Shown here one piece after another: positions 56,601 to 64,000 of a stretch of 64,000 nt of DNA. This DNA is from Deltaproteobacteria bacterium (GTDB lineage Bacteria; Myxococcota; JADLHZ01): positions 1-64,000 of the forward strand of contig JADLHZ010000085.1 in assembly GCA_020848545.1 (NCBI GenBank). Reading direction: 5' to 3'. The notes below the pieces were generated by a model. The model was not told where the DNA came from, did not search any database, and worked only from the letters and a program-made list of their open reading frames with translations. The position numbers and the translations under genes were made by a program. Each line of letters starts with the position of its first letter. The first letter of the stretch is position 1.

Positions 56601-57373
56601 GCCGGCTCCTCGGCGAAGACGAAGCCGGCGTAACCGACGACGCGGCGCTTGTCGCCGGCCGTGTCCCCGCTGTTGCGAAGATCGACGAGCGCCGGCGTGA
56701 GCCTTTTGGCTTTGGCCGCGAGGAGGAGCGCGTTCAACGGCGTCGCGCCGCACGCTTGATCGTGCGTCAGGTGCGCGTCGAGCGCGAGCACCTGGTCGGC
56801 CGTGCCGCGATCGCTCGCCCGCGCGTCGTCGTAGGAGAGGTAGTGCGAGAGATCGCTGCTGATGACGATCAGCGTCTCGTCGCCGCCCCAGTTGTCGGCG
56901 AGCAGCTTCGCGACGGCTTGTGGATCTGCTTCGCCGACGAGCAGCGGAACCACCTCGACCTCGGGCCCGAACAGGTGTTGCAAGAACGGCAGCTCGACCT
57001 CGAGGCTATGTTCGTCCGCGTGCGCGACGGGATGCGCGATCGCACCCGCGATCGCAGGGGTCCGCACGTCACCGAGCGGCGTGCGCATCGCTTGTACGCC
57101 CGGCGTCGCAACACCGCGAAAATACACGCGGTGCGCCGGTCCGAGCAGCAGGACGCGCCGTATGGTCGCCTTTTGATCGGCGAGCCGCGCGAACACGCTG
57201 CCGGCGATCGGCCCGGAGTAGGCGTAACCGGCGTGCGGCGCGACGATCGCTTTGACTTTGCCGCTTGGTCCGCGCCGTGCGTCGCCCACGTACTGTTCGA
57301 TCGCGCGCGTGAGGACTGCCGGATCGTTCGGGTAGAACAACCCTGCGACGGCTGCCGGTCTCACGTTTTGCAT
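56597..57373 (-). CDS. amrB: AmmeMemoRadiSam system protein B (MEMO1 family)
   Basis: This 258-residue protein matches the MEMO1 family: AVAGLFYPNDPAVLTRAIEQ, the histidine-bearing AIVAPHAGYAYSGPIAGSVF, VAHADEHSLEVELPFLQHLF and LIVISSDLSHYLSYDDA. MEMO1 relates to non-haem dioxygenases and may bind iron or copper. It begins 9 bases after the phosphoesterase with AGGAG upstream and overlaps amrS, so the two are made together. Confidence 0.92.
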   Translation of the reverse strand: MQNVRPAAVAGLFYPNDPAVLTRAIEQYVGDARRGPSGKVKAIVAPHAGYAYSGPIAGSVFARLADQKATIRRVLLLGPAHRVYFRGVATPGVQAMRTPLGDVRTPAIAGAIAHPVAHADEHSLEVELPFLQHLFGPEVEVVPLLVGEADPQAVAKLLADNWGGDETLIVISSDLSHYLSYDDARASDRGTADQVLALDAHLTHDQACGATPLNALLLAAKAKRLTPALVDLRNSGDTAGDKRRVVGYAGFVFAEEPA

Positions 57374-57382
57374 GTTGCGCTC

Positions 57383-58411
57383 CTACTGGCTGGGCTTCGA
57401 CGCGGCGGCAGAGAGCTCGTAGCCCACGGGATCGATCGCACGCGCGCGCGTTCGCAGCTCCTCGATGGTAGACACGTCGTTCGCCAGCGGCAAGAGCTGA
57501 AAGAAGAGCGTGTTCTTCAGGCCGAGGCCCTGGTTGAGCGCAGTTTTCCCTGGGTTCGTGCGCGCGTCGCGGAAGAACTTCTGCACGTCCATGCCCGCCT
57601 CGAGCTTCGGCAAGACGCCCTTGTAGCGCAGGTCGACGTGCACCAAGTACTTGCCGAGGTTGCCTGCCGCGAGGCTCTGCACGTCGCCGTAAGCGCGGGT
57701 GCCGAACTGCAGTCTTCCCTCGTGGCCATTCAGCACGATCGACACGCCCTGCACCTTCGTGGCGATCTTCTCTTCGGTCTGGCCGTCGGTGTGCGCCACG
57801 ACCACGATGAGATCGGCGTAGCTCTTGTACATGGCGAGCAAGCGCTCGATCGCTTCGATCGGATCTTGCAGCGTGTACTTCTCGTCGGCGAGCGGCTTCG
57901 GGAAGGTGCTCTTCGCGTAGACCGCGAGCACGAGCACGCGCTGCTCTCCGAGCTTCGCCAAAAGATACGGCTTGAACATGCTCGGCTTGTCGACCGGCGG
58001 CATGACGTTAGACGCGACCCACGCCGCCTTGGCGCGCAGACCGAGCTCACGCAGCACGGGTCCGCCGCGGAGAAAGTCGCGCTCGCCGGCCATCATCAGA
58101 TCCGGCCGCATGCGATCGAGCGCATCGGCGAGGAGCTCCGCGCGCGACATCGCGTCAGCGGCCTTCGCCTGCTCCGGCGACTCGAAGAAGTTGTCGCCGC
58201 CGTCGAGCACGAGCACCGCTCTGTTCTTCTTGCGCAGATCTGCGATGGCACCAGCTTGCCGATCGACGCCACCGAGCGGCGCCGAATCGCAGTGGCACGG
58301 CGCGACGGCGGCGTGGCGGTTCGACATGTAGACGATCGTCAGCTCGCGCATGGGCTCTGTGGGCTTCGACGCCGGAGCCGCGGCGGCAACGAAGAGCGCC
58401 AGCGCGATCAT
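57383..58411 (-). CDS. Exported UshA/5'-nucleotidase-like phosphoesterase
   Basis: This 342-residue protein has an N-terminal hydrophobic segment (MIALALFVAAAAPAS), then a calcineurin-like fold. The first metal motif is altered: MSNRHAAVAPCHC stands where TNDxHG is usual, followed by LGGVDRQAGAIADLR. DGGDNFFES, VVAHTDGQ and VLNGHEGRLQ match later motifs. A PCxC variant of this family is known in cytochrome-rich bacteria. It overlaps radA (ATGA). Phosphatase activity is uncertain. Confidence 0.75.
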   Translation of the reverse strand: MIALALFVAAAAPASKPTEPMRELTIVYMSNRHAAVAPCHCDSAPLGGVDRQAGAIADLRKKNRAVLVLDGGDNFFESPEQAKAADAMSRAELLADALDRMRPDLMMAGERDFLRGGPVLRELGLRAKAAWVASNVMPPVDKPSMFKPYLLAKLGEQRVLVLAVYAKSTFPKPLADEKYTLQDPIEAIERLLAMYKSYADLIVVVAHTDGQTEEKIATKVQGVSIVLNGHEGRLQFGTRAYGDVQSLAAGNLGKYLVHVDLRYKGVLPKLEAGMDVQKFFRDARTNPGKTALNQGLGLKNTLFFQLLPLANDVSTIEELRTRARAIDPVGYELSAAASKPSQ

Positions 58412-59757
58412 TCGAGCCCCGCCGCCATCAGCGCTTGCTTCAAGGTGCCGACCGGCACGACGCCCTTGCTGTCCAGGCGCGCCGCGTTCCCTTCCGGCAC
58501 GAGCACGCGCGTGAAGCCCAAGCGCCGCGCTTCTTCTACGCGCTGCTCGACGCGCGCCACGCGACGGATTTCGCCCGTGAGGCCCACTTCGCCGATCGCG
58601 CAGACCTTGGCGTCTACCGCCCGCCGCCGCACGCTCGACGCCACCGCCAACGCGATCGCCACGTCGCTCGACGGCTCGGTCAAGCGCAGCCCGCCCGCCG
58701 CGTTGACGAAGACGTCCTGGCCGAGCACGTCCATGCCAGCGCAGCGCTCGAGCACCGCGAGCAACAGGGCGACGCGGTTCGGATCGACGCCGAGCGCCGT
58801 CCGCCGTGGCATGCCGAAGGGCGTCGGCACGCACAGCGCCTGCACCTCCGCGAGGATCGGCCGCGTGCCGTTCAGCTGCGCGGTGATCACGCTGCCCGGC
58901 TGCTGCGCGGATCTTTCCGAGAGAAAGCGCTCGGACGGGTTCGTCACCGGAATGAGCCCGCTCTCGGCCATCTCGAAGATGCCGACTTCGCTCACGGCGC
59001 CGAAGCGGTTCTTGTGCGCGCGCAGGATGCGCAGGCCGTCCCCGGCTTCGCTGTCGAAGTACAAGACGACGTCGACCAAGTGCTCGACGACCTTCGGCCC
59101 CGCGAGCGCGCCGTCTTTGTTGACGTGACCGACCAAGAACAACGCGAGGCCGTCGCTCTTCGCGATGCGCGCGAGGCGGTGGCCCACTTCGCGCACTTGG
59201 CTGACCGATCCCGGCGCGCTCTCGAGCGCGTCGTCGGCGAGCGTTTGCAACGAGTCGATGACGGCGACCTTTGGCTTCTGCGTATGCAATGCGTCGAGCG
59301 CTTCTTGCAGCGTGTTCGAGCAGAGGATGCGCAGGCGATCGCTCGCAACGCCTAGTCTACGGGCGCGGCCGGCCACCTGCTCGACGCTCTCTTCTCCGCT
59401 CACGTAGAGCGTGGGGCCCGAGATGTTCGCGAGCGCTTGCAGGAGCAGCGTCGATTTGCCCATGCCGGGCTCACCGCCGAGGAGCACGACCGAGCCTTCG
59501 ACGAGGCCGCCGCCGAGCACGCGATCGAGCTCCGAGATCTTCGTCGACGTACGGTGATCCTTGTGCTCGGCCTGCGCGGGGGCATCCGAGAGGAGCACGG
59601 TCTCGACTGCGCGCGCTTTGCTTTCGGCAGCGCCGCTCTTCGTTGCGCGCTCTTCGACGAGCGTGTTCCAGGCTTCGCAGCCCGGGCAACGGCCGAGCCA
59701 ACGCGCGCTGGTCGTGCCGCACGATTGGCAGACGAAGACGACTTTCGCCTTGGACAT
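58408..59757 (-). CDS. radA: DNA repair protein RadA
   Basis: This 449-residue protein has the RadA zinc finger CQSCGTTSARWLGRCPGC, Walker A GGEPGMGKST, the RadA-specific KNRFG motif in LRAHKNRFGAVSEVGIFE, and a C-terminal Lon-like domain. It helps branch migration in homologous recombination. It is first of the six-gene run. The base stretch just before the ATG is CCCCCCCC on the coding strand, so no Shine-Dalgarno is visible. Confidence 0.96.
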   Translation of the reverse strand: MSKAKVVFVCQSCGTTSARWLGRCPGCEAWNTLVEERATKSGAAESKARAVETVLLSDAPAQAEHKDHRTSTKISELDRVLGGGLVEGSVVLLGGEPGMGKSTLLLQALANISGPTLYVSGEESVEQVAGRARRLGVASDRLRILCSNTLQEALDALHTQKPKVAVIDSLQTLADDALESAPGSVSQVREVGHRLARIAKSDGLALFLVGHVNKDGALAGPKVVEHLVDVVLYFDSEAGDGLRILRAHKNRFGAVSEVGIFEMAESGLIPVTNPSERFLSERSAQQPGSVITAQLNGTRPILAEVQALCVPTPFGMPRRTALGVDPNRVALLLAVLERCAGMDVLGQDVFVNAAGGLRLTEPSSDVAIALAVASSVRRRAVDAKVCAIGEVGLTGEIRRVARVEQRVEEARRLGFTRVLVPEGNAARLDSKGVVPVGTLKQALMAAGLE

Positions 59758-59872
59758 GGGGGGGGACTTTCGGCGACGGCGACGGCGAGGTCAACGGCGA
59801 CTGTCACGAGAGGACGTATAGGGTTGGCAGATTTGAAGATTGGGAGCACACTTTCGGATCGAGAGGTGTGTC
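59758..59872. other. Intergenic stretch with GGCGAC tract, no gene seen
   Basis: The 115-base gap between radA and the divergent lipoprotein holds a G8 run immediately before radA and a GGCGACGGCGACGGCGAGG tract with GTCAACG (59772-59798). Similar sequence is at 66-95. It must contain both divergent promoters, but I cannot place them with confidence. Confidence 0.5.
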
Positions 59873-60211
59873 ATGTGCAAGGTCGCCTGTGTTTTCGGCT
59901 TGATCTTCGTGGCGTGCGCTGGCTCGCAGCAGAACGAACCCGTGGCGCTCGCGCCGAAGAACGATGTCGCCGCTCCGAACGCGCTGCCGCTCGCGTCCTA
60001 CGCCGAGCAGCAGCAGCAAAAAGAGCGCGACGAGAAGAAGACCGCCGAGTACGCGGCGAAGCTGAAGGCCGATAGCGAGCCGAAGGCCGTGCGCGTCATC
60101 CGCGAGTTTTTGTCGTCGAATCCGAGCGACCAGCGCTACGGCATCCCGACGTACGCGCGCTTTCAACGGCCGTGGTCGCCGACGATGGGCTCACCGAACG
60201 TCGCGCCGTAG
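59873..60211 (+). CDS. Small lipoprotein
   Basis: This 112-residue protein has a short signal with lipobox FVACAGSQQN, then a charged, Gln/Lys/Glu-rich helix (SYAEQQQQKERDEKKTAEYA) and a proline-rich C-terminus. GAGAGG precedes the ATG. No family is recognised. It is convergent with the PPP-type phosphatase; their stops are 2 bases apart. Confidence 0.7.
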   Translation: MCKVACVFGLIFVACAGSQQNEPVALAPKNDVAAPNALPLASYAEQQQQKERDEKKTAEYAAKLKADSEPKAVRVIREFLSSNPSDQRYGIPTYARFQRPWSPTMGSPNVAP

Positions 60212-60213
60212 CG

Positions 60214-60927
60214 CTATAAGTCGGTGCCCTTCGGCTTCGTATACACGCGCTTTGCCCGCACGCTAACGAGGCGGCGCTCAGGTAAGAGGTAAGCCGTGAG
60301 CTGCCGCCCGTAGCAGCAGCCGCTGTCGAGCCCGATCGCGAACGGATGGTGCTGCAGCCCGCGGATCGCATCGTGACCGAAGACGATCTCTTCGGGCCCG
60401 TGCCAAGCGGTCGCCCACGCCACCCCGTCATTCATGCGCGGCGACGCCGTGCCGTCGGCCTTCAAGCTACGCATCGTCACGAGGTCGCGCTTGTGCTGCT
60501 CTTCGAGCGGCACGTTCGGCACGATGCCGGCGTGAACGACGAGCACGTTGTGCGCCGGCACCCGCAGCCAAAACGGGAGCGCGTCCAAGTACGCCCAGTC
60601 TTCGTCGACGAGCGTGTTGACGACCTGCTCGTGCTGCGGCTTCAACGGCGGCAGCGGCGCGTTTTCCCGCTGCGCCTTCCGATAGTCGAGCACACGCTGA
60701 TCGTGGTTGCCCCGCACGCCGAGGGCCGCGAGCTCGCGGGCATACGCGACGGCACCGTGCGAGTCCGGGCCTTTGGCAACGAGATCACCCACGAAGACGA
60801 CGCGATCGCTCGCGGCGTAACCAACGACCCGCATCAGCGCCTGCAGCTCGTCGACGCAGCCATGGACGTCGCCGACGAAGATGACGCGGTCGGCCTTTGT
60901 CACTCGGGAAAGCGCGGTATCGGCCAC
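60214..60927 (-). CDS. PPP-type metallophosphoesterase
   Basis: This 237-residue phosphatase carries the metal motifs VGDVHGCVDEL, FVGDLVAKGPDS and RGNHDQRV, with VVHAGIVPN and GLDSGCCYGRQLTAYLLPE toward the end. These fit bacterial serine/threonine phosphatases or symmetrical dinucleoside tetraphosphatases. The substrate is open. It is divergent from methionine aminopeptidase. Confidence 0.88.
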   Translation of the reverse strand: MADTALSRVTKADRVIFVGDVHGCVDELQALMRVVGYAASDRVVFVGDLVAKGPDSHGAVAYARELAALGVRGNHDQRVLDYRKAQRENAPLPPLKPQHEQVVNTLVDEDWAYLDALPFWLRVPAHNVLVVHAGIVPNVPLEEQHKRDLVTMRSLKADGTASPRMNDGVAWATAWHGPEEIVFGHDAIRGLQHHPFAIGLDSGCCYGRQLTAYLLPERRLVSVRAKRVYTKPKGTDL

Positions 60928-60982
60928 CCGGCGACCATACCACGCTTGCGACTCGGAGCAGTTCCACTTAACCTTTCAACTG

Positions 60983-61972
60983 ATGAAGACGAACTCCGCG
61001 CCGGTCATGCCGGGGGTGAACGATCCGTGCTGGTGCGGCAGCGGCCAGAAGTACAAGCGCTGCCACAAGGCGCGCGACGAGCAGCAAAAGCAGCCGGCGC
61101 AGAACCAAGCGCAGCCGATCACGCCCGGTCGCGTGAGCCCGATGCGCACGGTGCCCGAGCACATCCCGCGCCCGGAGTACGCCGTCAGCGGCCGGCCCAC
61201 CTCACGCCCACTGCCGCCGCCCATGAATCAGGAGCAGCTCGCGCGGATGAAGAAGTCGTGCGCCGCCGCCGCGCTCGTGCTCGAGAGCATGGGCAAGCTC
61301 GTGCGCCCGGGCATCACGACCGACGAGATCGATGCCGCCACGCACGCGGCGTACATCGCGTTCGGCGGCTTTCCGAGCACGCTGAACTACCACGGCTTTC
61401 CGAAGTCGTTGTGCACGAGCGTGAACGAGGTCGTGTGCCATGGCATCCCGGACGATCGCGCGTTGCAAGACGGCGACATCGTCAACCTCGATGTGACGAT
61501 TTTCCTACATGGCATGCACGGCGACACCAACGCGACCTTCGAGTGCGGCAAGGTGGACGAGCTATCGAAGAAGCTGATTCGCGTGACGAAGGAGTGCTTG
61601 GACCTCGGCATCGCGGCGGTGAAGCCCGGCCGGCGCTTTCGCGACGTCGGCCGCGCGATCGCCGAGCACGCGCACCGCTACGGCTTCGGCGTCGTGCGCA
61701 AGTACGCGGGCCACGGCATCGGCGAGATCTTCCACGCGCCGATCTACGTACCGCACTGGGACGATCCCGATGCGAGCCACGTCATCGAGCCCGGGATGAT
61801 CTTCACGATCGAGCCGATGCTGAACCTCGGGACGGACGACGTGCGCGAGTGGGATGACGGCTGGACCGTCGTCACCGCCGACGGCAAGCGCAGCGCACAG
61901 TTCGAGCACACGGTGCACGTGACAGAGAGCGGCGCCGAGGTGCTGACGGTGCCGGATCGCTCGAAGCTATAG
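60983..61972 (+). CDS. map: Methionine aminopeptidase with N-terminal SEC-C motif
   Basis: This 329-residue type I aminopeptidase has an N-terminal SEC-C zinc motif, DPCWCGSGQKYKRCH, at 14-28, a proline-rich linker, then the catalytic domain. The metal ligands are in VNLDVTIFLHGMHGDTN (two Asp), GHGIGEIFH (His), FTIEPM (Glu) and FEHTV (Glu). It removes the initiator methionine. SEC-C in this position is known in some MetAPs and may bind the ribosome or other partner. The stop overlaps the convergent hydroxylase gene by 6 bases. Confidence 0.94.
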   Translation: MKTNSAPVMPGVNDPCWCGSGQKYKRCHKARDEQQKQPAQNQAQPITPGRVSPMRTVPEHIPRPEYAVSGRPTSRPLPPPMNQEQLARMKKSCAAAALVLESMGKLVRPGITTDEIDAATHAAYIAFGGFPSTLNYHGFPKSLCTSVNEVVCHGIPDDRALQDGDIVNLDVTIFLHGMHGDTNATFECGKVDELSKKLIRVTKECLDLGIAAVKPGRRFRDVGRAIAEHAHRYGFGVVRKYAGHGIGEIFHAPIYVPHWDDPDASHVIEPGMIFTIEPMLNLGTDDVREWDDGWTVVTADGKRSAQFEHTVHVTESGAEVLTVPDRSKL

Positions 61973-62626
61973 GCGATACGTCCCGAAGATCTTGTCGCCG
62001 ATCGGGATCGTGATGTTGTAGTTGTACTTCCCCATCAGCGCGAGATCGTGATGGCTCTGGTGCAAGCGCTTCAGCCGCTGCATGCCCGGCAAGCGCGCCG
62101 CCCAGTGATCGACCGGCAGGTGATAGATCGTGTGCAGGCACTCGTAGGCCATGTAGTAGCCGACGGTGACCGCGACGAAGAGCTTCGCCACGTTGAGGCC
62201 GAAGAGAAAGTACACCGCCGTCGCGAGCGGCGCGTCGATGACGCCGAGGAAGATGAAGAGCAGCGCCGCCGGAAACAGCACCATGTGGAAATCGCGCGCG
62301 CTCTCGGCGACCATCGCGTCGTGCGTATAGAAGTGGTGGTGCGAGAGCGTGTGGCGCTCGTAGGCGACGCGGAGGCCCGGACGCGGCCGATGCATCACGA
62401 AGCGGTGAAAGAGGTACTCGACGATGTTCGCGGTGAGAAACGCCGCGGGAATCGTGAGCCATTCCACCGGGCGCACATCGCTCAAGGTGAGCAAGCAACC
62501 GAGCACGACGGCGCCGGTCACCGACAACGTGGTCGATAAATGCAGGCGGCCGCTGTAACGGGGCCCGATCTTCTCGCGGCGATACCGTTCTCGAAACTGC
62601 GCGACCGCGGCGGGGGGCTGGCTCAT
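61967..62626 (-). CDS. Sterol desaturase / fatty acid hydroxylase superfamily protein
   Basis: This 219-residue membrane protein has four or so hydrophobic helices and the histidine boxes HRFVMH, HTLSHHH, HTIYH and HQSHH typical of di-iron membrane hydroxylases. It should act on a lipid in the inner membrane. The ATG at 62626 is preferred; upstream sequence is not protein-like. It is divergent from mreB. Confidence 0.88.
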   Translation of the reverse strand: MSQPPAAVAQFRERYRREKIGPRYSGRLHLSTTLSVTGAVVLGCLLTLSDVRPVEWLTIPAAFLTANIVEYLFHRFVMHRPRPGLRVAYERHTLSHHHFYTHDAMVAESARDFHMVLFPAALLFIFLGVIDAPLATAVYFLFGLNVAKLFVAVTVGYYMAYECLHTIYHLPVDHWAARLPGMQRLKRLHQSHHDLALMGKYNYNITIPIGDKIFGTYRL

Positions 62627-62696
62627 CGCTATCACCGTAAAATCGTGCCCAGATTGCGTTTTTTTCCGCAAACCCTTTTTCCGATCCGACTCTTGA

Positions 62697-63746
<1,050 letters not shown>

Positions 63747-63753
63747 ACGCCCT

Positions 63754-64000
63754 ATGTTCGACCTACTCTGGCGCTACCGTAAACAGCTCTTCGTCGCCTT
63801 GCTGTTCGGCCTCGCCGTGTACGTCGTCGCGCTGCGCGACAAGGACGAAGACGAGTACAACGCGTTCGATCACCTGCTCGTCAAAGTGACGGCCCCGATT
63901 CAAGCCGGGCTCACCTGGCTCGGCGACGCCATCGCCGACGGCTGGCACCACTACGTGGAGAACCGCCGCGCCGCCGAGCAGAACGACGCGCTCCGAAACG
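63754..64000 (+). CDS. mreC: Rod shape-determining protein MreC (5' part; runs off window)
   Basis: The 82 visible codons begin MFDLLWRYRKQLFVALLFGL, a short cytoplasmic start plus a membrane helix. DHLLVKVTAPIQAGLTWLGD and a coiled-coil start (HHYVENRRAAEQNDALRN) follow, as expected for MreC before its periplasmic domain. Position right after mreB supports the call. The gene is truncated by the window edge, not broken. Confidence 0.9.
   Translation, partial: MFDLLWRYRKQLFVALLFGLAVYVVALRDKDEDEYNAFDHLLVKVTAPIQAGLTWLGDAIADGWHHYVENRRAAEQNDALRN

Overview
The window reads as chromosomal DNA of a high-GC myxobacterium or close relative (Myxococcota). The strongest pointers are a subtilisin-type protease ending in a MYXO-CTERM-like sorting tail (39278-41611), an imuA-imuB-dnaE2 mutagenesis cassette whose promoter carries a LexA box close to the Myxococcus xanthus consensus as I recall it, many lipoproteins, and dense packing with ATGA/GTGA stop-start overlaps. 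The species cannot be named from this. I see no rRNA, tRNA, CRISPR array, prophage or complete insertion sequence.

Layout. 1-8.1 kb: a glutaredoxin/A-type/rhodanese fusion, an OPT transporter, a SWIM-SNF2 helicase with a coupled unknown gene, and an ATP-grasp protein. 8.1-14.3 kb: a hotdog thioesterase, serine acetyltransferase, and a putative sensory module made of a chemoreceptor, a TonB-dependent receptor and a YfiR-like protein. 14.3-20.8 kb: two tandem DUF4139 proteins, a predicted barrel protein, a serine hydrolase and a cyclopropane-synthase-like methyltransferase. 20.8-27 kb: an Rrf2 regulator coupled to an RpoH-like sigma factor, thioredoxin, a PilZ protein, two methyltransferases, PdxH and a DUF4384 lipoprotein. 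26.9-32.4 kb: the SOS mutasome operon imuA-imuB-dnaE2. 32.5-44.5 kb: an XRE regulator, a DUF2339/DUF3999 membrane pair, a LysR regulator divergent from the exported protease, a DPP III-like metallopeptidase and an M48 peptidase. 44.6-49.8 kb: an Fe3+-type ABC transporter operon and a CNNM/CBS membrane protein. 49.8-54.3 kb: GTP-type PEP carboxykinase, an inositol monophosphatase, an extensin-like lipoprotein and SmpB. 54.4-59.8 kb: a six-gene run radA, phosphoesterase, MEMO-family, AmrS radical SAM, cytochrome c and methyltransferase. 59.9-64 kb: a small lipoprotein, a PPP-type phosphatase, methionine aminopeptidase with a SEC-C motif, a fatty-acid-hydroxylase-like protein, and mreB followed by the start of mreC, which runs off the window.

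The most notable non-coding signals are two repeat families. One is a palindromic element placed between convergent genes (22256-22330 and 49671-49794) that looks like a portable bidirectional terminator. The other is a GGTCCC/GGGACC repeat found at three loci, one of which lies in frame inside imuB. The imuA promoter is also striking: a LexA-like box occupies exactly the 17-bp spacer between the -35 and -10 hexamers.
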